NCBI RefSeq assembly: GCF_000003605.2
Contig: NW_003126887.1
Coordinates: 110,084 to 167,482, forward strand
Length of the DNA: 57,399 bases
Origin: Saccoglossus kowalevskii
Lineage: Eukaryota > Hemichordata > Enteropneusta > Harrimaniidae
Reading direction: 5' to 3'
Part shown: positions 14,801 to 29,657 of the stretch, piece after piece
How positions within the stretch are numbered: position 1 is the stretch's first letter
Layout: each line of letters begins with the position of its first letter
Program-made: the position numbers and the translations under genes
The notes under the pieces: model-generated
Databases searched by the model: none
What the model was told of the DNA's origin: nothing
What the model saw: the letters and a program-made list of their open reading frames with translations, nothing else

Positions 14801-17800
14801 TAAATTATCTAGTCGCACGTCACGACACGTCTTCTTCTCGGCTACAAGGTATCACCCATACAAGATACTCAATTTATTACGTGCCGATCCACGCCACATA
14901 GGGGACTAAGGTCTCAGGTCTGACTCTGTGGGCGGGAGGGGAGTCTCGCGGTTTTCTGGCTCTCATCGAGATCTCGGCGGCCATTTACAAATAAGTTTTC
15001 TTGCGAGAAATATTCGAGGATTCGAATTTGTTACTTGACGCAAATCACTGCGAATTTACGCGCGTCTAAATACTTGTCAAACGTGTTAACAAATTAATTC
15101 CGAACAACCAATCAAAAAGAGGCCGACAGGTACGCCAGTATTCGGGTGCGCCGAAACTGATAACACATTTAACATTATTCGGAACTACTACATGTGCGCA
15201 CTTTTTGCAGTCAGCATAACAGCGACACTTTCATAACACTAGGATTTCCTGTAACCTTCTAACACTATATTTTCTAGATTGTTTTTATTTGGTTTTTCCT
15301 ATCATGGAAAGTTGCTAGTTGACAACGTTTCTTATACGAAAATAGACCACAAATAACATAGTTACACAACAAAGAACATTTTTGTGAACATAGGTTCGAT
15401 ACAGTATCCAATAAAACGAAATTGACGTAGAGTAAAAAAAAAGAGTGTGTTTGTTTGCCGCTAATTACACTAGTCCCATAAAGTTTAAGCTAAGGTTGTC
15501 GCTTGCTCACCTACTATTTTAAAATTTGAAAGGGACGTTAAACAAAGAAATTGTTTGCAATGGTACTATTACACGCACGCATATGTTGTCAGATAAAATG
15601 CTATGAAAACAGAAATCTCAAAATACGTTCATCTGGTATTAACACAATAAGTTAAATGGACGCAGGCCTTGGTAAGTTGTGTCACTATTTTATTATGACA
15701 AAAAAGTGTAAACAATGGCGTCGACATGTCACGGTGGTGCCACCATTTGTTAACATTGACGAACACTATAATAGGATGGATGGATTACCGATTACTTCGA
15801 CGGCCGAATTTTAGGACACGTATTAATGACTACTTTTCAAATTAATTTTCATCATATTTATTGATTCAAAACAGTAGTTAAAGCAACGCGTTTTAAGGAA
15901 TGGAAAAACAACTACGACCGTCAAATATATGTATGTGTGTACGTGGGACACATGACTGGAGAGGATACATGTGCTGGTACACCGTGCACCTCATCAAAAT
16001 ACTGACAACAATGAAATACAGCGCAGTTCACTTGGATGCGTTTATGTCATTAAATCGACAGTGTGCGCATTGAACAGCACGATGGCAACATGGAGATCAA
16101 TATTCTGGCAACGAAGATCATAGCGGAATTAAACATACGTTTTGGACTTGTGCCAAGATATTTCAAGCGAATGACGCGCGTAGGGCAGACGATAAAACTG
16201 CAATAAACGCTGAACAAAAAACAACGCCTACATAATTATCACCTACGCAAAACAACGATATGTACACATTCTACAAAGAGACGTTTTCTTGTGACGTTCT
16301 CTACAATTCCATGGAAAATAGAACCGCTGCATCGCGATCCCTAAATATAACACGGTAATCGATTTCCGAGTTAGCGGGCACAGAATCGAAACACAAATCA
16401 CAAAAACGACCTAAAAAATAAAAATACTACGGACGTTTGTGAAGTTCCAATAATTACGTTAAATATGTTCTACCAGAAATACGATCCTCGAAAACGACGC
16501 CATGTAAATTTGGTGACAACTTTCCTGTTCCATTTCATCGGCACATGTAAATTCTTTCTATGAATAGCAGAGTTTTTACCTACCCCCTTCAAAATGATTG
16601 CTGCTATGCCCTATTCTATCTGGGATAAACTACGCGACACATAGTGAATGGGCAACAGAAGCGAGACTTAAAGGATAATATTAGATTCCAGTTATTTTAA
16701 GAATTCTGAAAACATCGCTGTTTCACAAACACTGTGCACTTATAGCACTCAAATGTCTTGCACATTGCAATTATTAAATGCGTGATATGAATAACTTATG
16801 AATCTTCATGTCTGTGAACTCACCATATCAGGGTACAGTGTCGAATTATGCTATTAAACCGAATGTACAAAGTAGGACACTGGCATGGTAATCGGGCCGA
16901 CGGAACCAATCCTAATAGGCATTTCATGACAATCTTGGTAGTACCTGAAGCGATAAGCTCTACGCTCACTACTATTGGTCGCATTTCTCGTGAATATTAC
17001 CAATCGATGACGTCACCCAGTGATTGATGCTTTGTTTAGATAGGAGGCACATGCATGCAACGTGGCCTAAAACAATCGCTCCCGTCACAACTACAGAGCG
17101 AACAGGTAAAATAACACCGAATGTCCGGCAGGGTAATGAATACTGATTAACCAACGCTCTGTACGGCGCCAAATCACCCAGCTTATCGCGTAGCTGACGG
17201 TACGAAATATAGATATTGACGCCAGCAGTAACAATTGCAGGGTTGACAAGATAGGAACCCCAGCAGTCGTCGTAAATTCACATCACGGTGTCGCCAAGGG
17301 GGAGGGGATGCATTCAGCCATGGCGACGCTCTACACAGTGAACTCCGCAGATAAATAATTGTTTTTCCCTCTATAGGCTAATTTATTAATCTGACCTGAC
17401 CTATTTTCTATTCAACAGTGTACTCCCGTATTTATAAAGTGCTGACCTTTCACAAAGTCATTTGTACCGTGCTAAAAATGTCATTTAATGAAAAAAACAA
17501 TTTACTGTTTGTAACACTTGACAATGTTTCTAGCAACAGTGTGTGCAGTCATAACTTTTGAAGATGTAAACAATTCAAACTTGCCAAATCAGCGTATTGC
17601 TGTTTGAATTCAAAGTGTATTTGTTTCCTTCTGCAGCTTCACAAGAACTAACAAATTCGGGATTTGGTTTCTGGGTTTCTTTTCAAGTTTGAGTAGGAAG
17701 CTAGGACAAATTACCAATCTCAGGTTCGATACTTTCCTTTTAATCGTTAAGCTTGTTTTTCCAATTCACTATTAGAATGTACTTTTCATTAGTTTATCTC

Positions 17801-20800
17801 CTTACGAAATAACTGAACGAATACACATAGAAGCGCAAAAGGGTGAACAATCCAGGATACACAACATCCACTTGTTTTTTTTTTCTATATTCAAGCTTTC
17901 AGGGAACAAACTCGTAAATGGAAACATTGATTACACGCCTACTACGGATAATAGAGCGTTGCATTTTATTTTAAGACGTGGTAGCGCACACATTCCATCG
18001 GTACCAAGGTTTTGAGTCTTTATTCGTCAATCACATGCTCAGAACATAAATATATACTAGTAGACGTAGAGACTTGGACGATAACGATATTCACAGACAT
18101 AAATGTCAAATCGACAATTAAATGTGTCTCTAGTTTGACCAGTGGTGATACCAGACACTGCACGCATATCACAAGTAACTTGACTGTGTAATAAATGTAT
18201 CATCAAAGTTTTAGTTGCATGGGCTGAAACAGCACCATCCACCGCGTTTTCCAGGCGCTTATTCTCTATAAATTGACACTTTACTATCTGTTCTATTTGG
18301 TAACGTTACCTAACTCAGTCTTTGCCCACATGTTACTGTCACATGGACTGTATATATGACATAAGATTAAATAGTTCGGTATTTGTAATTCCTCTATCCC
18401 AGAAACTCTATTTACTCTAAGTTAAGTCAATATAGAAACAGCTCGAGAGTTCTCCCCTTACAAAGCCGAATACACCGTTCAAAATGCATGCATGTACATG
18501 TATCCACCCACCCAATGCAGGTTTAAAATAACCTAAATAGCATGTATACTCGGTTATGTAACCGATATCATTTTCAAACAATCGCCGTAACAAATATGTA
18601 TGTACCAAACTACAAACTATGCACAACACGGAACGTGCCATTCTGAGAGCTACACAGCGTGTATGGATCACATTACCACTACCATTAATGTATTTACCAT
18701 TACGAGATTTATTGCCGCTATCAATATTAATATTTGACCTCGGTAAAAATTCATTCACACAAAATATCATTTGTATGGTTTCGTTGTTCGTCCTACTGCC
18801 TACTCACTAAAAGGGAGTTATTGGGAGATCGGCGCATACAAATCCTCTTTCTTCAGTTTCTTTCTTCTATCCTACCAATTATTATGACAAATTTGTTGCC
18901 TGGTTAATTTCTCAAAACCTATCTGCATACATATACTCTACAGCGTCTTTAAGTTGGTTAAATAATGAATATCCGAAGCGATTTATTGTACTGTTGTATT
19001 TCTACCCGGTTTGTTTTACTGTTTTGGACCAATGGCCGTAATTTTATGAATAAAGACCAAATGATGATGAGTAGACAAGGAACCCAAACTATTTTTTTCA
19101 GCAAAACGCCACTGAACATTATTACGTTTTATCAGAAGAAGAAGAAGAGGTGGGTCAACTGATGGACCTATGGCGTGCCCAAAACAAGTCGTAGTTCTTC
19201 ATCGTAGTTACAACGGTTACGTGTTCGTCAGTTCGATTCATGCACGCAGTACGTGTTTACGTTATTTAACATTTACTCTGATGCGTATTCCATGTTAGCA
19301 GCTACTAATTATTTCAACATTACTATTAATGTTGCCCGTTACTTTCACGAGTTTTGTCATATATACAGCCGGGTCTGAGGACATTTGACCCAATGTCTAG
19401 TAACTACGATGCGAGTTTACAATTATTTTTCAGTGACTACTAATACACAACACACACATACATACAACGGGAATGGTCTGCCCAAACACGTTCTGATTCT
19501 AATACCAATTACTACAACCGACCTGAGGCGAGGTCTGTAAGTCGAACCAGATTACTGGTGAGAGTGCATTTACTCGCAAAATCACATTTAAATAAACCAG
19601 AACCTAATCAGACTACTCGCCAAACTTGGCAACATATTTTTACAAAGCATGTAGTTAGTAATTTAATGTTCTATTACAGCGTTACTGTTTTGAAGTAGAT
19701 GGATGCAGATAGTGAGTATACGAATTATTATAACGTGTACTAGTTGGTAGTATTGAAGGAGAAATGAAACAACATTCTATTATTAGTTTGTCCAAAGAAC
19801 GTTACGTTACACTCGTTTGAACCGAATATGTCGGCAATAAATACGTCGCACTGTTCCGTAGGTGTTTTGTGAAGTGATTTTATCTTTTTATTTTGTGTTG
19901 TTATACATAATTAACAGTAGTTTTGGCAGTTTCGTGTTTTAACGTGCATCGATTCACTACAGTTTCGGCAAATGGAAAGAAAGTTTGATTTCTATCAATG
20001 GTTTCAGAATGGTATTCTTTTATCGGTATGATTGTTGTCATTTTATGTTCAACAATGCTTAGTTCCATGTTTAGAAATAATGCGCGAGCATTTTTGAAAA
20101 ATGCAACAGGAAAAGAAAGATAAAAGTTAGGAGGGCGCACTATTACTTGGTCTGATGTGTAACTCCAGAACTTTACAGCGATGGCCTACTGTTTGCAAAA
20201 GAAGTAATAACTGATTTAATAAGTAACCGTATCTCTATAAATTTGCTTCAAATAGAAATAGGCAATTTATAGTTATTTAAACTAGACAGTCAATGAAGAA
20301 AAACGAAATGAAAGCAGGTTTACATCTTTCCTCGATTGCGTGTGTTTTTGAGCATGTACAACTACTGTTCATTAAGGAGTGCGAGTCGGCACAGAAAATA
20401 ACTGCCTTCACAACGTCCTTGTCCACAGACTCGGAAATATTGGGACACAAGTGTTCTTCGAATTCTTCGATAACACCTGTTTTATTTACGTCACTCGTGG
20501 CAATGGTAGAGACGGAGATATGCGAGACGAAGTTGTTTTATTTATAGTTACATGTAGGAATGTCGCTGAAACCTCTAGATACAATTTACGCGGTAATCGC
20601 GTGCGCTGTTGAAAACAGCGCAGCATATAAGATGACTGAGAGTTGGATGTAAATTTGCCAGCTTACATACTGTAGATACGACAATCGAAAACTAAGGTGA
20701 CACCGTTTAGTGCAGTGTACGCGATTATATTGATTCTGTCGGCATGTCAAAACGGATTAACTTAAGTATGCGAACGTACACGTATGAAAGCAATGTATTT

Positions 20801-20890
20801 ACCAACTTAGAGTTACAAATTATCAGGTCAGATATCCTTAATATTTCTAGTACTTTACATCGCAACTGGTGATTGCCAACTTACCGCAAC
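8896..20890. other. Intergenic or 5' intron of copy A
   Basis: AT-rich, with stops frequent in all frames. The only structured element I can support is the candidate promoter/5' exon at 11952-11988. If that is right, 8896-11950 is copy A's first intron. All open frames here look like chance. Confidence 0.55.
11952..11988 (-). promoter_or_regulatory. Candidate promoter and 5' UTR exon end of copy A (YY1/TISU-like element plus splice donor)
   Basis: On the minus strand, CAAGATGGC (11968-11960) matches the YY1/TISU consensus found at transcription starts with short leaders. An ETS-type CGGAAGT (11982-11988, plus-strand reading) lies about 15 bp upstream. Sixteen bases after the start of the motif comes a strong donor, GTAAGTG (first G at 11951). 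Copy A's first coding exon needs a 5' UTR exon, and this one lies 3.06 kb upstream in the right orientation. If spliced to the acceptor before 8895, the ATG in the element makes a 4-codon uORF whose TAA overlaps the main ATG. The motifs are seen; the assignment is inferred. Confidence 0.38.
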
Positions 20891-20894
20891 CGTT

Positions 20895-21010
20895 TCAACA
20901 GTCGTGCCATCGCGTCGTGTTCGATATAGGTCCCACGCGACCCCCGATACATAGTGTGTTTACACGAAATTCGAACGCGAATTACATGCAGCGACTGTAG
21001 TGCTTTACAG
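20895..21010. mobile_element. Diverged family-1 MITE relic
   Basis: It shares CAGTCGTGCC, GTCGTGTTCGATATAGG, the GTTTACACGAAATTCGAAC block and an AGCGACTGTAGTGC end with the copy at 32856. The TTAA flanks are lost. Confidence 0.5.
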
Positions 21011-21705
21011 TAACAAAATATTGTAGATAACCCATGGTCGTTTGAATCGAACACGTGGCCTAATATGAACTGTGTTTACTGTTATGTGGATAACGTAGGA
21101 AGTCTGGCACATACATTTGTTGTTGTTGTTGCTGTCACATGCTACGGATATCATTACCATACATCAACGACTTCTGTTTCGCTTTTTTTTTTGTATTCCT
21201 TTCGAATTTTTGTTTGAATTCCGTATTATTGTGACGACTGGCTTAAGTGTTTCTTGTTATTCAAAGTTTATAATGTGATTACAAAACTAGATTATCCATC
21301 AGTTTGTTTTACAAGTCATCGGTAGCTGTCAACACATAATTAAAAACCAGTGGGTCATCCATTCATTCGGGCGCAGATAAACGAACACGTCGGGTTATTT
21401 CAACTCGCTCATATACAAACACTATTTAACATCGAAGCTCATTGATGATTTCATATTTTATTCATGAATATTTCGTTATTTGTCAATGGAATTCAGTCAA
21501 AAATAATGCTAAATACGGTTCACCAACTAATAGAACAACGATTCTTGTGAAAAAGAAAACAAAAATATAAACTCAACAATTTCAAATGTGAATGAAGTTA
21601 TGTATTACTGGTATCAGAACTTTAGTACATTGTTGCGCTTATATTCCGACTAGACTCACTGCATAGCTTTAAAATTATATCAATAATATTAACACGACTA
21701 TTTAT

Positions 21706-21872
21706 ATGAAGTCACGTATGGCAGCTGACGTTGATGATTCAGTAATACTAGAAGTTTTTCGATGTTTTAGAATAAATGGACCCACAGCAAATGAAGAATG
21801 GGGCGTTCTGTCCGACAAATTGTGGAGAAATTCGTTTGAAATCACACAGAAAATAACCACCAGAAATAACTG
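21706..21872 (+). CDS. Possible first coding exon, unrecognised
   Basis: An ATG at 21706 (second in-frame ATG at 21718) opens 55 codons that run directly into a strong donor (TG|GTAAGT), leaving phase 2. The peptide is protein-like (for example NEEWGVLSDKLWRNSFEI) with no low-complexity sequence. I found no matching downstream exon and do not recognise the family. If spliced it would be a plus-strand gene lying between the two Polycomb genes. An overlapping minus-strand open frame of 86 codons exists and looks less natural. Confidence 0.2.
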
Positions 21873-24800
21873 GTAAGTTAGGTTCTGGCAGGAAATGTTG
21901 GCGTCAAAAACCGAAACGAATCCGGAATTTATTACCAGTATGTTTATTCTGTTTGTTTTCAAAATAAGAAAATCATGAAAAAATCTTGAAAATCCTTAGT
22001 GTAAGTTGCGAAGAACCAAGAAAATTAAATTAAAAAATATCTAAAAAAAAAAAAAAGATGTTCGGTACCTTTTTGCAGATCGGGCGCAGCCTCCGAGATT
22101 TAAAAATTCAGCGAGCGTGTGGAAAGTGGCGTGAATGTGCATTTGTTTCAATGAATCTTCGATCGTGAAACACGGTGGACAGACGGAAGTAGTTTTTTAT
22201 TTCGGCAGAAAAACTTTACCTTTAGACGTAACAAACGAACCCAACAGACAATTGATGGCGGGGAGGCCGATTACAATCACCCGATCAAACAGTGCATAAC
22301 GTCTTATACAGTCGGACGCAATTTAAGTTCATAAAATGGAAATTCAGCGACGAACTTGGGCAATTTCACTTGGTGTCAGTTATTTGATTCATATACTCAA
22401 CGACTATCACGGCAATTGACAGTTTTAGATATTTTTTCACCAAACGCGCGTGGTTTCAATTCCGGGGAGCATGGTCGGGGAGGCGTTGACTCGCTACAGC
22501 AACAGCAATACCGTTCCGAGTTTTAAGCATACACATCATACATTCGCCGATTACGTAAACGAAGACAACAATCGTGACAAGTATATTATGGGGCACGTTA
22601 ATGGTTACAAATGTACGGCCGGGATTGTACAGAGAGGTCATGGCGGACTGAAATGCATAACGTGGTACGAAGTTAAAAGCTCACCTCGTTTCACCCGTAT
22701 ACAACCGTGTTTCAGACGATGACCTCTCTCCGAATAAACACGGACTATCTTCGTTGATTTTATGAATCTAGAAGTCGCGACCACCTCTAGGACACGACTG
22801 TTAGTGAGTTAAGGCCACATTCTTTGTAAATTCGTGTGATCGTGGCAATCTAATGGCGAGCACAGCGAGAATTTAAAAGATTTCGGATGGGTATCGCTAT
22901 GCTCAACGACCGCGGCTCTCGTTGTGGAGGCCATATTGGATTTGTGTCACAGCGTACACTGTGGAAACCACGATTTTTGCTTTGCTCGTTAACGATGTAA
23001 GCTGGCAACAAATTCGACCACTCAACGAGTATTGAAACTAGACAGTGTATACACTCAATATTACCTGGTCTGGTAGGGTATAATGGTCTGCTTTGGCGGC
23101 CAACGTCAATATCTGCATACGTAGCGCTGAGTTATTTTATCAAGCGATGTGCGGTTCCCATCAAACGCGTTGAATGTGGTCACGTGATCCAACCATTTTA
23201 GGGCTCCCCGATTATGCTACACAGACAGCAGCGGCGCGACCGACTAGGCATCTCACCCTAAAATCATACCAATAGTTTAGGTTGATTATAAAAATGCAAT
23301 TGTTTAGGTTTATATTCAACACAATTGTCGCTGTAATTGTAAAATAGCGGCGAATATTCCAAATTCCGGGCAGTACTCAAAATCGCTATTATATGCATTA
23401 TACAGGCACGCTTGTTTTTAAACTATTTTTCAAATTGTCAAGTTTATCGAAACGCGTGAAATCTGGATATTATTTTCGTTTTGATAATATAAACTATGAA
23501 TTTATCAACGGGGTTCTCTATTAAAAAAAATTGAACGAATAATAGTAAATGAACACGTTCGTTGTGCATGTACTGTTTAAGATTTTAAGGCAGTTGAGTT
23601 AGAACATACTAAAATTCAATTATTTGTACGGTTTAGCAAGTTGTATCTACTATAGTATCTTCTTATTGGTTTGAACCAATTTGCTTCGTGTCAATGACCC
23701 GTTACACCTATCATGACGACCACGTAGAGACGATAGTTCAACTACTATTTGACTTATAGAAGCTATAGCCTCGGGCTGTAAGACATGTCTTGCCACCGGA
23801 CCCTTTTTTGAGTCGTCGTAATCAGCCAGTCGTTGCTACTATGATTTGTTTACGTGACTGCGATGATCCACTAGCACGACATCACACGACATTTATTACG
23901 CCCCCTCCATGTGAACCTCCAAACTTGAATGCGATCCGGGCGAGTGGGCGATGTATACTTGTTTTTTCACTGCTGAGTGCGCAGCCGAACACCGGAGTTC
24001 AACCCACAATACAGTGCGGGTCATCCACGACACCCGAAACTGTTACATCACACACAACGATACAGCAAAGCTTGATTCCCCGTTGCACCAGCAACTCTCT
24101 CACAAATTTCTGGCTGACATTCCCGAAGATACTTTACGAATATACACTACTAAATGATGAACGCCAAAACTGAGAGAGGGGAGATTGTAGACACACATTA
24201 TTGTTTTTTTTGTTTTCTTCACGTAATTTGCTGTGACATTTGTTTATGGGCGCAGTATCTGAATGATTGCGTACTGTTTTTTAATATTTTTTCGTGATTC
24301 GCTCTGTTGATTTCAGTGCAGAATACGTGCGTCAACCTCACCTTGAGTTCCAAGTGGTCAAACCCTTAACAATTCAATTTAAGCTTGCTAGCGTTTTATT
24401 TTTATCAACGTTACCAAACGACGCTACTCTGGGGATCATCTTACGGCTTATGCTGGGGCTGGATCGTGTCAAGGACGAAACGTACACTGGGTCAATTACT
24501 AGAAGCTCAATCATATCTCGTTTTAAAAGTCAATTGCATCCGAATGCAAACAATTGTATTACTATGGCAAAGCTAGATTGTTGATTGGTGGAAAGGTATA
24601 TATTCATTGAACTAATGTGAAGGCGTGATAGTTGTAGCCACGACAAATCAGAGAATAAAGAGAATATTTAAATAAAATATGCAAAATCATTGACATGGTA
24701 GAATGCTAGAAAAGATATCTCTTTATTTTTTTTATTTTTAAAGAACTAACAATTAATGAGAAAGTGTTGGCTGTATTCACGAGTCTCATTACATTTTATC

Positions 24801-27432
24801 CAAATATTTTCAACAATAACTCGAAGTCTTCGAGAGTCGCAATTCACAATACGTCCGACAAAAGACCAATCATCTCAGGCTTCCGTGAGAGCATTGACAT
24901 CACAACCCGGGCATCACAGTTGGTTACATTGATGGCTAATGTATTTCAATGGCACTATTGTGTTAAATTTATTGGGGGCAGGGAGAAATACGAGTCTCGT
25001 GTATCGAAACCTTCAACTTCCGAGTCGTCCCGTGGCACTATGGGTAATAAATGCCAAACAAGTATTTACAACATAATTATATTGATCGACCTTTGGATTG
25101 GTTGTCGAAACCGACTTAGGTACATTTAAATTTCGTTAGAACGTTATTAGGCAGAATAAACAAACGTTTAACTTAATATTAGAACAAAAAAATCATGCAA
25201 TAAAGATCAAATCCCATTCAGTCAGTCAGCGACTTGAGGGTTTGGGGATACGAATGAAGGCGGTGAGATAACTGACGTGATCTTAGTGTCGTGTGCAAAA
25301 TCTAGAGCCACTGCAACTAAACGTGGTAACTTGGGGTGAACTCAAACTTGTTGTGCGACTGTCTTTGACACATATTGTATTTACGATCAATGCATGGAAT
25401 TGTAAACGCTGTGTCTCGATTGATACCAGTAATTAAAAAAATAGCGTCCACTTCGCTCTCTCCAAAGTCATTTGCTGAATGCATGGATCATTATTGTGTG
25501 GACTCGAGGTGACCTTGTGACCTTTTTTTATTTAAACGTCCCCGAACAAGTTTCAAAACATGTCATGCCCTTTTTCCTTGCGTAGAGTTCATTCATTTTT
25601 TATTATTGCATCACGGGATTAGAACGTCACATGACTACAGACGACAGTAACGGACTGCATTAAATTCGATGTTATAGTTGCGGGGAATTTTGAACTTCTA
25701 TTTTCCCCCACATTACAATTCAGTGGAATGCAATATTTGTTCAGTTTTTTTTCATATAGTTGTTCGTATTGAGCAATGTATTGGTTATGACTACGGTGCA
25801 CTGGTACACTCAACCCAGACATGATGGGGCGTATACCTGCGTGATGCCGGAAGCTCTGTCCCCGTAACTCAAGTACTTCAATTCGTCTCTAGTTGTATAC
25901 ACGTCTCTCATAAGTACGCTTTCACATAAAAGTGTAACACAAAAGAAAGTCTGACTTATTCGATCACATGATGACTGAACACTTATAGGCGACATCATGG
26001 TGGTTACTGGAAGTTGGCTCGCACAGAGGCAGCGGTACAAAGACTGGTGTGATATTACCGTTATCGGGATTAAATCTCGGCGTGATTACAAAGAGACTCG
26101 TGGTGACAGTGACGAACATTTCGACTAATAATAGGGTTGTATTGATTTTGAAGCAAGAAATCGGAATTAGTTTTCAAACAGCTTTAAGTTATACCTACAT
26201 GTATATCGCTAATATTCTTTCGAAGATAAAACGTCGCGGCTTAATCGCATTTTACTCAAACGATTCGTATGATTACTAGTACTAAACAGTGATCGACCGA
26301 CGTAACATTTACTATTCCAAAAATCAGTTACGATTAAATACATGCATCGTTTCCCGCGCAATGTGAACAAGTGGATGCACTAAAGTTCTTTTTATGCCGT
26401 GAGTGTAACCTCACATCATTATTCGTTTTGTTGGCTGAATGGTAACGTAGTACGTATATATCGTACGTTCAGTGCCGTTTATCCAAAACCGAAATAGAAT
26501 AGGAAAGAGTTTCCGCCTTTTTAGAACGGTACAGCGCGGATGGGGATTGCTTGGAAACTGTGCAAGTCTCTACAAGTCTGGCAAGGATTAACTGTGGTAA
26601 TAATTTTGAGAAGTTACGCTCCCGCTCTGACAAAGTTTACGCTGGCACGCCGGCGCCGTACGTGATTTAAAGCGTACATCTATCACACATTTACAACAAA
26701 TAAGATAAATTACGTCATGTGATTGACAACGCTGCACTCTGATATCATACCTATAGCTTCATTGGGGGTTCGTGGGACTAATATGTGAAAAAAAATAATG
26801 GTAAAATTATGCGCTTATTGTGGGAAATAACCGAGGATTCCCAGACTCGCTCGCATTTCTAATATATTTCGGTGCACAGTAATTAGGAACGAATGCGTCA
26901 CGGTGAACATTTGCTGATCCATGCGCGTTGGACCTTTAATAGCGTTGACAATTACAATTGTAAATAACAAGAAGTCAAAACGGTCGACGATATTTACGTA
27001 CGCTGAAAAATCGAACGTTCAGTACGTACAAATTCCGTACATCATCTATTTCGCAGATTTGTCTAAGCCCCTAAAATGACCGACTCGTGAACTTATTACT
27101 TGTATGCTGTAAGCAAATAATAATGACGTGATTGATTTTACAATAATAGTAACAGTACATCGCGTGTGAAAATTAGAAGAGCGTGCACGTATTGACTGTT
27201 ACTTCTTAGACACGACTAACAGGGTGAAAGGTCACTGATCTTGCGTATTGCGCTGAAGTTGGATATAGTACACTGCATTTTTACACATTGTCAAAAGCGG
27301 AACGAATACACAGGACTGCGTAGCTTGAATGGCTGTCTCACTAAGTACACAGGCTGTCGATAACAAAGGTGGCAAATTGATTTTAAGCATTACTGATATG
27401 ATAAACTGCCGATCCAGGTAAAAGAAACACGC
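21873..27432. other. Intergenic, no gene seen
   Basis: No splice-supported exon. A 127-codon plus frame at 23790 and a 121-codon frame at 24764 lack recognisable domains or splice context. Confidence 0.5.
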
Positions 27433-27503
27433 AAACAAACAAACAAACAAACAAACAAACAAACAAACAAACAAACAAACAAACAAACAAACAAACAAAC
27501 AAA
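27433..27503. repeat. (AAAC)n microsatellite
   Basis: About 17 uninterrupted AAAC units; the reverse frame reads as a spurious CLFV repeat protein. Confidence 0.95.
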
Positions 27504-27520
27504 TCAATCAATCAATCAAT

Positions 27521-27552
<32 letters not shown>

Positions 27553-27583
27553 AAATAAATAAATCAATCAATCAATCAATCAA
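27502..27583. repeat. (AATC)n microsatellite with AATA interruption
   Basis: Follows the AAAC array directly; about 20 AATC units with one CCAATC and three AATA variants, consistent with a single founding tract that changed unit. Confidence 0.93.
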
Positions 27584-29185
27584 TATTAATTTTAGTTTTA
27601 TGTCGTGATTACGGCGACAGTACAATTCGTGGCTATCTGCATCAAGTTACAACTAAGTCACGTAATGGCGGTACATCCTTTTATTTGAACAGTTTCATTT
27701 GAAGAGATAGGTCGGCCGTCACGGTCATAACATTAGTCTTCACAGAGCGTATTAAAACTGTTCAACGTGTTACTAAATAATTTGGTCTTTTGCGTTCTGT
27801 ACACAAACGTTGAAATTTCGTTTTTTTCGTTTGCAGCCGTACTTTTCTTAATTACCTGTTAACATTAATTAATTATTAGACTTCGTTTCTGCTCAATGTT
27901 CCCTGGTTTTCAACTTATTAAAGCCATCGTGATTAATTCTAATATATAAAGGAAGAAATGTTACAATGATTTGCGAGAACGTTGCGGTTTTAGCCTATAT
28001 AAAGAGTTCCCATTTTCGTTGTGGTTTTCCCGTAACTTGAGCGATGTCGCAAGCCAGGCTATATCGGTTAATACCCTCTCAAACGTGACAATGTGTACGA
28101 TATTGCCCTGTGTACACATGTTTCCAATTTATTTTAGGGGAATTCAGTTGTGCATGATCGGCATATATAATTAATTTGTCGCACAAATCCAGTAAGCTTG
28201 TGACAGAGAACACACACAAATGGGCCATGTGTTACACTCAACCTTCTGTCGCCCACTGCTGACAATCCGGGATAACCGCGTTCGCCGACGTCGATGGTCA
28301 GTGTGAGTGTCCACATAATGTACGGTGGAAGATACAATTCGCGCCTGAATAAATCTGCATTTTATCCATTTTTAGAATCTTATTATTATGATGTTCTTAA
28401 AATATCCAATATAAATTAATCAGTAATGTAAATCGAATTCAAATATGTACGTTGTTTCTACGGTAACAAACATACATACTTGGATTTCGAATGATATTAT
28501 GTAAAACAAAAAAACAAACAAAAACAGCAGCCAATGTCGACTGTAATGATACATCGTTATGTAGTATTACTCTTAATATATTTATTTATTTTGACAATTA
28601 AAACAATATCAATATGGTTCGCTCAGCAGATTGAGAACGGTAAACATGGTAGATCCCGTTATCAGGATGTTGTCAGATTAACTCATATCAACGGTTGGCA
28701 TTAATTCGTGACTAAATGAAATCGACGACTATATGTCGTGACTACGCGGCCTGTATATTTTGCCACCAATCATGTTCTAACTATAAAACAAAAGTCACGT
28801 GACTCGACCTCCAACACATCGCCTTTGTTTGAATTGTATGAAGAGATCTGTCAGTTGTCACAACCTTTGTCTGTTATTTATTTTCTCCGACGGGGCGTGA
28901 CGAATCCCAGCAACGCCAGCTAACAATAGAAACTCGCTAATCAAACTTGAATGCCCCTGTAAGTGCGTGGCTATTGTAAGATGCGTTATCTATCGAGTAG
29001 TTCTCGACAATTGTACGTTATGAGGTAAAAAACATACCATGATTTATAAAACTTTAAATGTAAATCAGGTCTTTATTGTAGCCCGATGCAAGTGGTCCAA
29101 AATACAAATTTCATGGACGAATAAATAAGGTGTTTGTGTATTGAATTTCATATCTTATTTTGAAGGAATGATACAGATAAGCAGA

Positions 29186-29560
29186 TTATAGTACATGACT
29201 GTCAACCATCCGCATCAATTCAACAAATTTATTATATGAAGACAATATAAAATAATATCTGGGAATTATTTTTTTTCTAAGATCCTCAAAGAACGGACAA
29301 ACTAATAATAAATAATATTCATCTTCAATTTTAGAATAATTACATAAAGGACAAATTCGTTTATTTTTCAATATCATTTTTTCTGACAGTTTCTATCCCG
29401 ACACATCTGTGAGGGAGGACAGACACAGAAAATAAATTTCGTTCGGGTTCAAGACGAATTCTGAAATTTCGATAGTTTTCTAGTTTATTCATATTTGAAT
29501 AGCTATCACGACAATCCAAATACATATGATATTTCAATCTCTACAATACAAAGAATAATA
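29186..29560 (-). mobile_element. LINE (non-LTR retrotransposon) 3' relic
   Basis: The minus strand encodes the C-terminal zinc motif typical of LINE ORF2 ends: ICPLCNYSKIEDEYY then LLVCPFFEDLRKK (C-x2-C ... H/Y ... C). Upstream, in a different frame, is the linker resembling (H)R-x-GIET-x-R. The frameshift and stops show it is dead. Only the far 3' part of the coding region remains. Confidence 0.75.
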
Positions 29561-29657
29561 TTTGAGACATCGTGTGCTAAGTGCGTCCCCAACCTTCTGT
29601 ATATTGCACGGTAATAATAGTTATTTAGCGTTAGTTATTCAATGTTAGATTGGTCAT

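Noticed and set aside
14960-14985. Similar GAGATCTCG-CGGCCATTT segments at about 14965 and 46157
   Set aside because: Only about 20 shared bases, opposite contexts; could be YY1-type sites but not enough to call a repeat or promoter.
18417-18770. 117-codon minus frame
   Set aside because: No domain or conserved motif; length is within chance expectation.
23790-24173. 127-codon plus-strand open frame, possibly a LINE 5' region
   Set aside because: The short GVQPTIQCG stretch faintly recalls LINE N-terminal segments, but nothing else aligns and no ATG precedes it convincingly.
27232-27507. 91-codon minus frame with a CLFV repeat
   Set aside because: Translation of the AAAC microsatellite.
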